NCBI RefSeq assembly: GCF_009765995.1
Contig: NZ_LMUI01000047.1
Location: forward strand, 62,001-126,000
Length of the DNA stretch: 64,000 nucleotides
Direction of reading: 5' to 3'
Source: Methylocapsa sp. S129
Lineage (GTDB): Bacteria; Pseudomonadota; Alphaproteobacteria; Rhizobiales; Beijerinckiaceae
Part shown: piece after piece, positions 1 through 8,558 of the stretch
Layout: every line of letters starts with the position of its first letter
How positions within the stretch are numbered: the first letter of the stretch is position 1
Notes under the pieces: model-generated
Databases searched by the model: none
The model's input: the letters and a program-made list of their open reading frames with translations, nothing else
What the model was told of the DNA's origin: nothing
Program-made: the position numbers and the translations under genes

Positions 1-122
1 GAACGCCGCCGCCCAATATATCGCTCCCTTTTGCAACATCGCGCATCGCCCTTAGCGCCATCTTTGGCGATGGTCGTTTCATTGGGCGCGAGTTTGCACC
101 CGGACCGAAGTGGCGACAACCC

Positions 123-590
123 TTAATTTGCTGGCTTCGAGGCCGATCCGCGCTGTTTCGCCCGCGCGCGCCAGCCATCGAGCGACCACGCGCCGGGCCC
201 CAAGGCGGCCAGCACGAGAAAGCCGCCGGCGATGGCGAGGTTCTTCTGAAAGTTTATGACCTGCCCAGCGTCGGCGGCGTCGCTATGAAAAATGAGCGCG
301 GTGAGAATGGCGAATCCGGCCAAGGCGATCGCCGCCCAGCGCGTCATCAGGCCGCTCAAGATCATCAGGCCGCCGCCGAGTTCCGTGAGGATGGCCAGCG
401 GCAATAGAAGCGATGTGACGCCGTGATCCAGCATATAGCCCGCGACGTCGGAATAATGGACGATTTTGCCATAGCCTTCGACGACAAAAATATAGGCCAT
501 CAGCGCCCGTCCAACGAAGACAATCGGGTCGACGAGTCCGTGCGGAACGCCAGCATTCCAGTCACGGCTCCGCCGTTCGCCAGTCGACAT
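123..590 (-). CDS. DoxX family membrane protein
   Basis: This 155-residue protein belongs to the DoxX/DoxD-like family of small four-helix inner-membrane proteins. Four hydrophobic stretches are visible, including LLLPLAILTELGGGLMILSGL and the final LAIAGGFLVLAALGPGAW. I start it at position 590 because AGGAAGG lies six bases upstream. A longer in-frame start at 623 has no ribosome site and would add only charged residues. It lies downstream of the TPR gene on the same strand (67-base gap), so the two may be co-transcribed. Family members are often linked to redox or sulfur metabolism, but the exact role here is unknown. Confidence 0.8.
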   Translation of the reverse strand: MSTGERRSRDWNAGVPHGLVDPIVFVGRALMAYIFVVEGYGKIVHYSDVAGYMLDHGVTSLLLPLAILTELGGGLMILSGLMTRWAAIALAGFAILTALIFHSDAADAGQVINFQKNLAIAGGFLVLAALGPGAWSLDGWRARAKQRGSASKPAN

Positions 591-657
591 GCGCAACCTT
601 CCTGTTTCAGCCCAATCGCGCATCGCGGGGCGAGCGGCGAAATCCGATCATTTCCAG

Positions 658-1284
658 TTACAGATTTTGCGCTTTGCCGATCGCTTCCGAGAGGTCCTCA
701 TATTCCTCGCATTCGGTCGAACCGCAGAGTTTTTGAATCGTCTGCAACTGCTCTTTCGCCAGATCGAGCTTGTTCTGGATGACATAGGCCTCGCCGAGAT
801 ATTCGCGCACTTGCGCATAGTTCGGATCGAGGGCGACCGATTTCAGATAATAGCCTATTCCCTCTTCGGTGCGGCCGAGTTTGCGGGTTGCATAGCCGCG
901 GTAGTTCCAGGCCCGCGGCGTATTGGAATCCTGCAATGTGTCCAGAATATCCAACGCCTCTTGATAGCGTTCCGCTTTGGCGAGGGCGTAGGCATATTCA
1001 GTCAACGCCGCGTCGGGCAGAACGCCGCTGTGTTTGGCGACGCATTTCTTGTTTTTCGCATCCCAGACCTTGCCCCTGTCGCAAGTCGTCAGGTCGGTCT
1101 GACTATTGCGCTGCCCGGACGGCGCCGCGCCCATCGCGCCGTCGCCCCCACCTCCGCCTCCTCCCCCGCCGCCGGCTCCTCCGCTCGCCAAAGCGCGTGG
1201 GGCGCTCACGAGCATGAGGCCCAGGACAAGCGCCATTGGCGCGGCGAGCAGACGAACGCGTCCGTGTGATAATGTCGGTGTCAT
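658..1284 (-). CDS. Exported TPR-repeat protein with poly-glycine linker
   Basis: The 208-residue product has a signal peptide (charged start, then LLAAPMALVLGLMLVSAPRALA) followed by a run of ten glycines. A short Cys-containing segment (TTCDRGKVWDAKNKKC) comes next, then about three tetratricopeptide repeats from residue 90 to 180 (ALAKAERYQEALDIL, NYRGYATRKLGRTEEGIGYY, YLGEAYVIQNKLDLAKEQL). It is predicted to be periplasmic and to act as a protein-interaction scaffold; the partner is unknown. The start has a strong AAGGAGG nine bases upstream. It is divergent from the ECF sigma gene, so the two may share control. Confidence 0.8.
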   Translation of the reverse strand: MTPTLSHGRVRLLAAPMALVLGLMLVSAPRALASGGAGGGGGGGGGGDGAMGAAPSGQRNSQTDLTTCDRGKVWDAKNKKCVAKHSGVLPDAALTEYAYALAKAERYQEALDILDTLQDSNTPRAWNYRGYATRKLGRTEEGIGYYLKSVALDPNYAQVREYLGEAYVIQNKLDLAKEQLQTIQKLCGSTECEEYEDLSEAIGKAQNL

Positions 1285-1427
1285 GACCTATGCCTCCTTG
1301 TCGACGAGCGAACAACAAACACGTCGGGGTCGCGAAATATTCATTCGCCTTCGCATGATTTTTCGCCGATCGGTTCCCGACGCCCGCGGCGCGCGGGGCG
1401 ACATAGGTCTGCAATGAAGGGCGCCCC

Positions 1428-1970
1428 ATGAAGGCGATCGGTCCGCAAGAGGTGAAGGCCGGTTTGGCGGCAAATCTCGCGCGTCTCTGGCGTTATGGCC
1501 TCGTGCTGTCCGGCGCCCGCGATGTGGCGGACGACCTCGTTCAGGCGACATGCGTGCGCGCCATCGAGCGGGCTGACCAATTTCAGCCGGGCACGCAGCT
1601 CGATCGGTGGCTGTTTTCGATTCTACGCTCCATCTGGCTCAATGAGTTACGCTCCCGACGCGTGCGCGAGGGCGGCGGCTTCGTTGACGCCAGCGAAGCG
1701 CTTGTCGTCGACGGCGGCCATCAAATCGAAACGAATATTTTCGCGGCTCAAGTGTTGAGAGAAGTTGGCGGACTTCCCGAAGCGCAACGGGAGGCCGTGC
1801 TGCTCGTCTATGTCGAGGGCTTGAGTTATCGCGAGGCGGCCGAAGTCCTCGCCGCTCCGATCGGCACGATCATGAGCCGGCTGGCGGCGGCGCGATTGAC
1901 GCTTGGGAAAATGGGGGCGGCGTCCGAACCTGATCAGGCGCGCCGCCCAGACGACGGCGGCTGGAGGTAG
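1428..1970 (+). CDS. ECF-type RNA polymerase sigma factor
   Basis: This 180-residue protein shows region 2 (DVADDLVQATCVRAIERADQF ... LDRWLFSILRSIWLNELRSR, residues about 30-80) and region 4 with its helix-turn-helix (LPEAQREAVLLVYVEGLSYREAAEVL, residues about 113-165). Nothing lies between them, as in extracytoplasmic-function sigma factors. The stop is 22 bases before a membrane anti-sigma gene, the usual pairing. The following YceI, cytochrome b561 and MsrA genes suggest an oxidative or envelope stress regulon. The ribosome site is weak (GAAGGG). The ECF subgroup cannot be assigned with certainty from sequence alone. Confidence 0.9.
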   Translation: MKAIGPQEVKAGLAANLARLWRYGLVLSGARDVADDLVQATCVRAIERADQFQPGTQLDRWLFSILRSIWLNELRSRRVREGGGFVDASEALVVDGGHQIETNIFAAQVLREVGGLPEAQREAVLLVYVEGLSYREAAEVLAAPIGTIMSRLAAARLTLGKMGAASEPDQARRPDDGGWR

Positions 1971-1992
1971 GCGATGAAAACAGGATGGCAAC

Positions 1993-2793
1993 ATGACTGG
2001 CGATGATGACGACGCCCGGCTCGTCGCCTTTATCGACGGGCGCCTCGACGAAAGCGCGCGCGGCGCCGTCGAGGCGCGCTTGGCGGGCGACGCCGATCTG
2101 CGCGAACGCTTAGCGAGGCTGCGGGACGGCGGCCGGCCATTCGCGCCGGCGTTCCAGAGCCTGCTCGATGAAGCGCCCGTCGAACGGCTGAACGCCTTCC
2201 TTGCCGCGCTCGACGGAGGGGAACACGAGAGCGCATCCTTCCGCGCGTTGTCGGCTTTTCGCGCAAATCGCTTCGCCGCCGCCGCGGCCATCATCCTGTT
2301 CTGCGCAGGCATCGCTGTCGGCCGCTTTGGTCCGTCTTGGTCGACCGCCTCTCCGGAAATAGCTGCGCCTGCAAGCGGCCAGCATGAAGACTGGCGACAG
2401 GCGGTCGCCGAATATATGAGCCTCTACACCCCTGACACTTTTGCCGCGAAGACGGCGTCGCAGCCAGACGAACTCAGCGCGCTTGGCGCGAAAATCGGCC
2501 TGGCTCTGACGCCCGAGCGGATTGCCTTGACGAGCCTGCAATTCAGGGGCGCGCAGATTTTCAGCTACGATGGCGCTCCGCTCGGTCAACTCGGCTATAT
2601 CGATCCGGCGACCGGGCCAGTGCTCTTCTGCATCATCCGCGATTCGGAACCGGACGCTGCGATGAAAGCAGAGAAGCGCGGGGGCTTCACGGTATCATCA
2701 TGGGCGCGCGCGGGCCATGGCTATATGTTGATCGGACGGCTGCCTGTCGATCAAATGGCCGAACTCGCGAACTCGCTTGAACGCCGGTTTTAA
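1993..2793 (+). CDS. Membrane-anchored anti-sigma factor
   Basis: The 266-residue product has an N-terminal acidic domain of anti-sigma type (ARLVAFIDGRLDESARGAVEARLAGDADLRERLARLR, residues 8-44). One membrane helix follows (about residues 93-112), then a periplasmic C-terminal domain of about 150 residues. This is the layout of FecR/RsiW-like transmembrane regulators that hold an ECF sigma factor at the membrane until a signal arrives. No zinc-binding HxxxCxxC (ZAS) motif is visible, so it is not the classical ChrR/RsrA type. It follows the sigma gene by 22 bases, and its partner is presumably that factor. Confidence 0.85.
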   Translation: MTGDDDDARLVAFIDGRLDESARGAVEARLAGDADLRERLARLRDGGRPFAPAFQSLLDEAPVERLNAFLAALDGGEHESASFRALSAFRANRFAAAAAIILFCAGIAVGRFGPSWSTASPEIAAPASGQHEDWRQAVAEYMSLYTPDTFAAKTASQPDELSALGAKIGLALTPERIALTSLQFRGAQIFSYDGAPLGQLGYIDPATGPVLFCIIRDSEPDAAMKAEKRGGFTVSSWARAGHGYMLIGRLPVDQMAELANSLERRF

Positions 2794-2933
2794 ACGCGCC
2801 TGTGTCGGCGCCTCGCATCTTCGGTCGTATAATTCCTCGTCTTGAGCTGTTTCCTTGATCCCAAGCCGAGCCGCCGCAATTGCGGCGACGCGTCTCACGC
2901 TGGAGCGCCAGCATTCAAGAAGGCCGAAACTCC

Positions 2934-3533
2934 ATGTTTTTACCCTTTGCGCCGAAAATCTATCGACATCCAGCTATTGTGGCGCTGGCGCTTACGGCCC
3001 TGACAATCGGGCAGGCCGGCGACGCGGCGGCGCGCTCCAACTGGGCGATCGATCCGGCGCGCACGCGCATATCCTTTTCCATCGACGCTGTCGGCTATCC
3101 CAAAACCGAAGGCGAATTCCACCAATTCGACGGCCGTATCAGCGTCGATTTCGACCATCCCGGACAGAGTCGCGTGAGTTTCCATGTCGAAGCTCAGTCG
3201 ATCGATGTCGGCTCCGCGTCGTTCAGCGACTATCTTCGCAGCGCGGCGTTTCTGAACGCCGCCCGCTTCAAAGAAATCGTCTTTACTTCCACAGCCGTGG
3301 AAAAAATCGACGAGCACGAAATCCGCGTCACCGGCGACCTGACGATGCTTGGGGTGACGATGCCCTTGACCGTCGATGTCGCGGTAAGCCGTCAGACAGG
3401 GCAATCGCGCGCGCGGCTCGGGTTTACGGCGCACGCGAAAATCGATCGACTCGCATTTGGCATGAATTCGGGTTTTCCCGTTATTTCACGCGATGTCGAC
3501 CTGCTGGTGGCGAGCGAAGCTATCGAGCAATGA
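2934..3533 (+). CDS. YceI-family periplasmic protein
   Basis: This 199-residue protein has a signal peptide (cleavage near residue 33, after GDAAA) and then the YceI lipocalin-like beta barrel. The barrel begins NWAIDPARTRISFSIDAVGYPKTEGEF and contains a typical DVGSASFSDYLRSAAFLNAARFKEIVF segment. YceI proteins bind polyisoprenoid or amide lipids in a hydrophobic pocket. I chose the start at 2934 because the signal peptide begins there; an upstream start at 2880 would put charged residues in front of it. The stop overlaps the start of the cytochrome b561 gene, a pairing common in Proteobacteria. Confidence 0.88.
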   Translation: MFLPFAPKIYRHPAIVALALTALTIGQAGDAAARSNWAIDPARTRISFSIDAVGYPKTEGEFHQFDGRISVDFDHPGQSRVSFHVEAQSIDVGSASFSDYLRSAAFLNAARFKEIVFTSTAVEKIDEHEIRVTGDLTMLGVTMPLTVDVAVSRQTGQSRARLGFTAHAKIDRLAFGMNSGFPVISRDVDLLVASEAIEQ

Positions 3534-4087
3534 GCATGGACGGGGGATCGGAGCAACGTTGGAGCGCGCCGACGATCGCGCTGCACTGGCTGTCGGCGGC
3601 TCTTATTCTTGTCCTGCTCGGGCTTGGCTGGTTCATGGTCCATGCCGACCTCGGGGCGGCGACGAAATTCGACCTCTACCAGCTTCATAAATCGCTTGGC
3701 TTCCTCAGCCTGGCCTTATTGCTGCTTCGGTTGGGCGCGCGCCTCGTCCAATCTTCTCCGCCGGCGCCCCCTACAATGCCGCATTGGGAGCGGCGTCTCG
3801 CCGGTCTGACGCATGCGACGTTCTACGTGCTGCTGCTGGTCGCGGTTTTGTCGGGCTGGCTGTTGGCCTCGGCCGCGATCATCGCCATCCCGACACGATT
3901 TTTCGATCTTTTCGTCATTCCCAATCTTGTCGACGCCGACGCGACGCTATCGGCCGAAATGACCTTTTTGCATTATATGGTCTCTCGGCTCCTGATGGGG
4001 CTGCTTGTTTTGCATATTGCCGCGGCTCTAAAGCACCATTTCCTCGACCGCGACGACGTTCTACGGCGCATGGTTCGGTTCCGATAA
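3530..4087 (+). CDS. Cytochrome b561
   Basis: This 185-residue integral membrane protein has four hydrophobic helices and the conserved histidines that bind two b hemes: HWLSAALIL in helix 1, LHKSLGF before helix 2, and FLHYMVSRLLMGLLVLHIAAALKHHF in helix 4. It probably moves electrons between the quinone pool and a periplasmic acceptor. The ATG overlaps the YceI stop by four bases (ATGA), indicating translational coupling; a second ATG lies two codons later. Members of this family often neighbour yceI, and the acceptor is generally not known. Confidence 0.88.
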   Translation: MSMDGGSEQRWSAPTIALHWLSAALILVLLGLGWFMVHADLGAATKFDLYQLHKSLGFLSLALLLLRLGARLVQSSPPAPPTMPHWERRLAGLTHATFYVLLLVAVLSGWLLASAAIIAIPTRFFDLFVIPNLVDADATLSAEMTFLHYMVSRLLMGLLVLHIAAALKHHFLDRDDVLRRMVRFR

Positions 4088-4125
4088 GGCTGAAATGATC
4101 AAATCGCCGTGAGACTCACCGTGTC

Positions 4126-4153
4126 TGTAACAAAACAGCGCCCGTTTCGTATG
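4126..4153 (+). promoter_or_regulatory. Candidate ECF-sigma promoter upstream of msrA
   Basis: TGTAAC at 4126-4131, a 16-base spacer and CGTATG at 4148-4153 match the general form of ECF promoters (AAC-containing -35, CGT-containing -10). The element ends 48 bases before the msrA start, in a short intergenic gap just downstream of the sigma/anti-sigma genes. This is a single pattern match, so support is weak. A second TGTAAC on the minus strand (662-657) upstream of doxX lacks a matching -10. Confidence 0.35.
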
Positions 4154-4201
4154 GGTTACAGGGATAGGTCGAGGCGCCTACGACCAGCAGAGGAGTGAGA
4201 C

Positions 4202-4948
4202 ATGACCGCACCGAAGAATGAATTTAGCGCTCCGCGCATAGCGCGGTTCGCGCGGCCGGGTTTTCTTGTCGCAACAGTTCTGGGCCTTGGCGCAAGCCTC
4301 CTGCTTTCCCGTCCGATGGCCGCCGAGCAGTCGCATCCCCTGCCCGCGCCGGTCGTCGATGAGCAATCCAGCGCGAGTTCGGAAGTCGCGGTCTTTGCGG
4401 GCGGCTGCTTTTGGGGCGTTCAAGGCGTGTTCCAGCACGTCAAGGGCGTGACCAATGCGCTCTCGGGCTATGCGGGCGGCGAAAAGAGCACGGCGCAATA
4501 CGAGACCGTCAGCACGGGATCGACCGGCCATGCGGAATCGGTGAAAATCACGTTCGATCCGCGGCAGGTGAGCTACGGCCGCCTGCTGCAAATCTATTTC
4601 GCGGTAGCTCATGACCCGACCGAACTCAACCGCCAGGGGCCGGACACCGGCACGCAATACCGCTCGGAGATTTTCGCCGGCAACGCCGATCAGGCCAGAA
4701 TCGCCAAGAGCTACATCGCGCAACTCGACAAGGCCGGAGCGTTCGGCGCGCCGATCGTCACCAAAATCGAGGCGCTGAGGGGATTCTATGCGGCCGAGAA
4801 TTATCATCAGGATTTTCTGACGCTCAACCCGAACTATCCCTATATCGCGATCAACGATTTGCCCAAGGTCGAGGCCCTGAAGCAATTGTTCCCCGATTCA
4901 TACCGGCAGGACCCGGTCCTCGTCAGTATGGCGCGATCGACGGAGTGA
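4202..4948 (+). CDS. msrA: Exported peptide methionine sulfoxide reductase A
   Basis: The 248-residue protein has an N-terminal membrane-targeting segment (FLVATVLGLGASLLLSRPMA, residues 21-40). The MsrA catalytic domain follows from about residue 60, with the GGCFWG motif and nucleophilic Cys69. Conserved STGSTGHAESV, FFAVAHDPT-like and YRSEIF segments follow. It reduces the S-form of methionine sulfoxide in proteins, here probably in the periplasm or at its membrane face. GAGGAG is close upstream. Placement after a sigma/anti-sigma pair, YceI and b561 supports a role in envelope oxidative damage repair. Confidence 0.93.
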   Translation: MTAPKNEFSAPRIARFARPGFLVATVLGLGASLLLSRPMAAEQSHPLPAPVVDEQSSASSEVAVFAGGCFWGVQGVFQHVKGVTNALSGYAGGEKSTAQYETVSTGSTGHAESVKITFDPRQVSYGRLLQIYFAVAHDPTELNRQGPDTGTQYRSEIFAGNADQARIAKSYIAQLDKAGAFGAPIVTKIEALRGFYAAENYHQDFLTLNPNYPYIAINDLPKVEALKQLFPDSYRQDPVLVSMARSTE

Positions 4949-5120
4949 CTGTCGGGGATATGGCAAGACCACTTGCGGCCCGATCGGTCCCCACCGCCTT
5001 GAATCCATCTGATTTGATGCGGACGTAGCGCCCTGGATCGCCGTTATCAATGACGATCCGCACGATGCCGCCGCGACGGATGACGCGTTCGCCGGGCAGG
5101 AGCGCCGCGCCCGGCCGCAC
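4923..5120 (-). CDS. Possible small protein of unknown function
   Basis: A 65-codon GTG-initiated frame sits in the 446-base gap between msrA and the GGDEF gene, antisense to the msrA tail. Its translation contains an ordered-looking stretch (GERVIRRGGIVRIVIDNGDPGRYVRIKSDGF). The frame stays open 12 codons upstream without a start, and no clear ribosome site is present. It may be a remnant of a larger gene or chance. I do not recognise it. Confidence 0.22.
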   Translation of the reverse strand: MRPGAALLPGERVIRRGGIVRIVIDNGDPGRYVRIKSDGFKAVGTDRAASGLAISPTVTPSIAPY

Positions 5121-5182
5121 GCCCTGAAAATGGGCGTGCCCAATTTGCGGGCGGACTTAAGCAGAAAGCTACGACGCCGAAA

Positions 5183-5210
5183 AAGGCCTTCCCCACGCCG
5201 GGAAGGCCTT
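5183..5210. terminator. Hairpin downstream of msrA
   Basis: AAGGCCTTCCC (5183-5193) and GGGAAGGCCTT (5200-5210) form a perfect 11-bp stem with a six-base loop. Read on the minus strand it is followed by TTTTTC; on the plus strand there is no T-run. No convincing minus-strand gene ends here, so it most likely marks the end of the msrA transcript or is a mobile palindrome. The rest of 4949-5394 holds only the possible small frame above and a weak 7-bp inverted repeat (CTAAATC ... GATTTAG, 5303-5323) before the GGDEF gene. Confidence 0.5.
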
Positions 5211-5394
5211 ATGCGGCTGTTGCGCGATCAATCGCCAGATTTCCCCAAACGCCCGAAGCGTCGGTCGCGGCGGAAATACCCCCATCAACATCTCCGATTC
5301 CGCTAAATCATTGATCGATTTAGGTCGCCTTGCTTAAGAGCGCTTTAACGGACCGCGTCTATTTTTCAGATGTACTAGGGAAAAGTCGCGCGCG

Positions 5395-8286
5395 ATGGCC
5401 AATATCATGACCGCATTGGATCGTCCGATCCGGCCCAATTGGCGGGGTTGGACGAGCACGCGCTGGGGTTCGCTACTCGGAACGATCCGGGGGCGCATCC
5501 TGATCGCGTTTCTCGCCATGAGCGTCATTACCGGCGCGCTGGGCGGATATGCCGCGCTCGGCATGAAGCACGCTGGCGCGCTCGTGGCCAAGACCTTTGA
5601 CGAATCCTTGATGTCGACCAACTACGCCCATGCGGCGGCGGCCGACTTTGCCGCGATGCAAGCCGCGTTCACGCGCCGTTCGATCGCTCAAGACGCGGGC
5701 TTGCGACGAAAGCTCGACGAGACCATCGATGGGCTCGGCCAGTCCCTGAACGAGGACCTGCAGATCGCCGCCGATCGATCGCATTCGGCTCGCGCTGCGC
5801 AAACCGTGCAAAATGCGCGGCGCGCGCTCGAAGCCTGGAGCGATCAGCGCGGCGCTTCGATCGACGCCAACGCGCCGGACGCCTCCTGGGGGACGCTCGA
5901 CCGCTATGCGGAAGCGGTCAATCAAGAGATCAATCTGCTGGTCAACGCGACGGCCGGCGACGGCTTCGCCAACCGCCAGCGCGCGCTGGCGAGCGTGGCG
6001 GCGGATCTGCGGCTCAATCTCTTCGGAACCACGCTCGCAATATTGCTTTCAGCCGTGGTCGCCTGGTTGCTGGCTCGGCGCATCATCGGACCGGTGGCCG
6101 CCGCCTCCGCGATCGCCGGACGCATCGCCCAGGGCAAGCTGGATGGCGCGATCCCAGAGGGCGGCGCGGACGAGCTGGGCGTGCTGCTCGCCGCGATGGG
6201 CGTCATGCGCGACCAGATCGGCACGATGATGGAGCGTGAGGTCGCCGAGCGCCGTTCAGCGCAGACGCGGCTCGCCGACGCCCTTGAGGGCTCGCGCGAA
6301 GGGGTGGTGGTCGTCGACGCCGAGGGCCGGATCGCTCTGGCCAATTCGCAGGCCGCCAATTTTCTCGGCGACGCCTCCGCTCTCCTGCATCAGGGCGCCG
6401 CAGTCGCAGAGCTTTCCTCCGCTTTGACCCATGCTGTGGGCCATGGCGCCCCGATGCTTCGGCTGGACGGCCGCCTGCCGGTTACCGGCGAGACGCATCT
6501 TCGGGACGGGCGTTGGCTGAGGATCAGTCAAAGCATGACTCGGGACGGCGGATCGGTCGCCGTCTGGAGCGACATCAGCGAATTGAAGGAACAGGAAGAG
6601 AAGGCCACAGCGACCAATCTGCGTCTCGACGCGGCGCTCGACAATATGTCGCAAGGCCTGTGCCTGTTCGACTCTGAGAACCGGCTCAAGGTCGTCAATC
6701 GGCGCTTTTGCGAAATCTATGAACTGTCGCCGGCCGCGGTCCGGACTGGGCTTACGTTCCGCGATATCCTCGAACTGAGAATCGCAGCCGGCGTCCATGA
6801 GGGCAAGAGCGCGTCCGATCTGATGGCGGAACAGACCGCGTTCGCCAGCCGACGCAAGGGCGGCGTCTACCACCAGGAGCTCAGCGGCGGCCGCGTCGTC
6901 GCGATCGTTCATCAGCCGATGGCCGATGGCGGCTGGGTTGCCACCTATGAGGATATCACCGAGCAGCGCCACTCCGAAGCGCGAATCGCGTTCATGGCGC
7001 GCCACGACGCGCTGACCGGCCTGCCCAACCGCGTGTTGTTTGGCGAAAAAGTCGAGGAAGCGATTGCCAATGCCGGGCGCGAGGGAGGCTTCGCCGTGCT
7101 CTCTTTCGACCTCGACCGCTTCAAGCAAGTGAACGATACGCTCGGTCATCATGTCGGCGACGAGTTGCTGCGTCTGGCGGCAAAACGTTTGCAGCATTGC
7201 GCGCGGGAAGCTGACACCGTCGCCCGGCTCGGCGGCGACGAATTCGCTATTGTGCAACGCAGGGTGGATCGTCCCGAGACGGCCGCGACTCTGGCTCATA
7301 GCGCCATTGAGGCGTTGAGCGCTCCTTACGATGTCGTGGGACATCGCATCACGATCGGCGCGAGCGTCGGCATTTCGCTGTCGCCGGGAGACGGCCTCAC
7401 CCGCGACAAGCTGCTCAAGAGCGCCGATGTCGCGCTCTATCGCGCCAAATCGGACGGCCGCGGCACCTGGCGGTTTTTCGAAGCGGAAATGGACACGCGG
7501 CTTCAGGCGCGACGCACGTTGGAGCTTGACCTACGCGATGCGCTCCAAAGGGACGAATTCGAACTCTATTATCAGCCGATCTACGATCTGACGCATGACC
7601 GGATTGGCGGTTTCGAGGCTTTGGTGCGATGGCGGCATCCGACCCGCGGCCTCATCATGCCGGGCGAGTTCATAACCCTGGCCGAGGAGATCGGACTGAT
7701 CGTTCCGCTTGGAGAATGGGTGTTGCGGCGCGCCTGCGCCGAGGCATGCGAGTGGCCAACTCATATCACGCTGGCGGTGAATGTTTCGGCAGTGCAATTC
7801 AAGGGCTCGTCCCTCGTCCAGACGGTGCAAGACGCGCTTGCCGCCGCCGGCCTGGCGCCGCGCCGGCTCGAATTGGAAATTACCGAATCCGTGCTGCTCG
7901 CCGATAATGTGGCGACGCTCGCCGTGCTTCATACGCTGCGCGGTTACGGCATCCGCATCGCGATGGACGATTTCGGCACGGGATATTCTTCGCTCAGCTA
8001 TCTCAGAGCTTTCCCATTCGACAAGATCAAGATCGATCAATCCTTTGTCCGGGATTTGGAGGCCGCCGACGGACCCGGCCCGATCGTGCGCGCCATTCGC
8101 ACCCTTGCTGATAGCCTTTCGATGCGCACAACAGCCGAGGGCGTGGAGACCTACGAGCAGTTCAAATGGCTGCGCGACGACGGCTGTCACGAGGCCCAAG
8201 GCTATTATTTCAGCCGGCCGGTCCCTGCCGCGAATATTCCCGAACTCATCGAGCGCGTGCGCGACGTTTCACTGGCGGCGGCATAG
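5395..8286 (+). CDS. GGDEF-EAL cyclic-di-GMP enzyme with HAMP and PAS domains
   Basis: This 963-residue inner-membrane sensor has two membrane helices (about 35-57 and 206-228) that bracket a periplasmic helical sensor. HAMP (about 229-282) follows, then two PAS-like domains (about 290-400 and 410-525, the second of the NMSQGLCLFDSENRL type), GGDEF and EAL. The cyclase motif is intact (RLGGDEF, residues 613-617) with an RxxD inhibitory site before it. The EAL half keeps EALVRWRHP (741), EITESVL, DDFGTGYSSLSYL and KIDQSF, so phosphodiesterase activity is plausible. It may be bifunctional. It appears to be a single-gene unit. Confidence 0.93.
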   Translation: MANIMTALDRPIRPNWRGWTSTRWGSLLGTIRGRILIAFLAMSVITGALGGYAALGMKHAGALVAKTFDESLMSTNYAHAAAADFAAMQAAFTRRSIAQDAGLRRKLDETIDGLGQSLNEDLQIAADRSHSARAAQTVQNARRALEAWSDQRGASIDANAPDASWGTLDRYAEAVNQEINLLVNATAGDGFANRQRALASVAADLRLNLFGTTLAILLSAVVAWLLARRIIGPVAAASAIAGRIAQGKLDGAIPEGGADELGVLLAAMGVMRDQIGTMMEREVAERRSAQTRLADALEGSREGVVVVDAEGRIALANSQAANFLGDASALLHQGAAVAELSSALTHAVGHGAPMLRLDGRLPVTGETHLRDGRWLRISQSMTRDGGSVAVWSDISELKEQEEKATATNLRLDAALDNMSQGLCLFDSENRLKVVNRRFCEIYELSPAAVRTGLTFRDILELRIAAGVHEGKSASDLMAEQTAFASRRKGGVYHQELSGGRVVAIVHQPMADGGWVATYEDITEQRHSEARIAFMARHDALTGLPNRVLFGEKVEEAIANAGREGGFAVLSFDLDRFKQVNDTLGHHVGDELLRLAAKRLQHCAREADTVARLGGDEFAIVQRRVDRPETAATLAHSAIEALSAPYDVVGHRITIGASVGISLSPGDGLTRDKLLKSADVALYRAKSDGRGTWRFFEAEMDTRLQARRTLELDLRDALQRDEFELYYQPIYDLTHDRIGGFEALVRWRHPTRGLIMPGEFITLAEEIGLIVPLGEWVLRRACAEACEWPTHITLAVNVSAVQFKGSSLVQTVQDALAAAGLAPRRLELEITESVLLADNVATLAVLHTLRGYGIRIAMDDFGTGYSSLSYLRAFPFDKIKIDQSFVRDLEAADGPGPIVRAIRTLADSLSMRTTAEGVETYEQFKWLRDDGCHEAQGYYFSRPVPAANIPELIERVRDVSLAAA

Positions 8287-8504
8287 GGCGCAGCGCCCTT
8301 CTTTAATAAACTCGCCTCTCCGCGCCCGTTTACGTGCGCCGGCTCGGTCGCGATCAATCAACAGTTCTCATTTTTGGCGTCCCTTGCATCCGAGCCGGGC
8401 CCGTCCAGGCCATGACGGAAGACGAACGTCTTGCCGCCGCAGTAAGAACCGGCAGCGATCGATGGGCTCGCTTGAAGTCAAATCAACTTCTGTGTCATGC
8501 TAGC

Positions 8505-8515
8505 TTGTCAGACTA
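8505..8515. promoter_or_regulatory. Possible GntR/FCD operator upstream of first ABC importer
   Basis: TTGTCAGACTA fits the loose TNGTNNNACNA pattern described for FCD-type GntR regulators. It lies 44 bases upstream of the binding-protein gene, between likely promoter and start. A GntR/FCD regulator is encoded 10 kb downstream (18376). The pattern is short and may occur by chance. Confidence 0.25.
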
Positions 8516-8558
8516 AAATATTGGCGAAAAGCGCCATGATAGCGGGAGGAAAAATACC

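Noticed and set aside
1360-1385. GGAAC element on the minus strand upstream of the TPR gene, like an EcfG promoter
   Set aside because: No CGTT -10 element at a 16-17-base spacing.
2855-3529. Upstream extension of the cytochrome b561 frame across the YceI gene
   Set aside because: The extension is Arg/Ser-rich out-of-frame translation of YceI; the real start overlaps the YceI stop at 3530.
8334-8516. 60-codon frame between the GGDEF gene and the first importer
   Set aside because: No ribosome site, and it runs over the likely promoter and operator of the importer operon.
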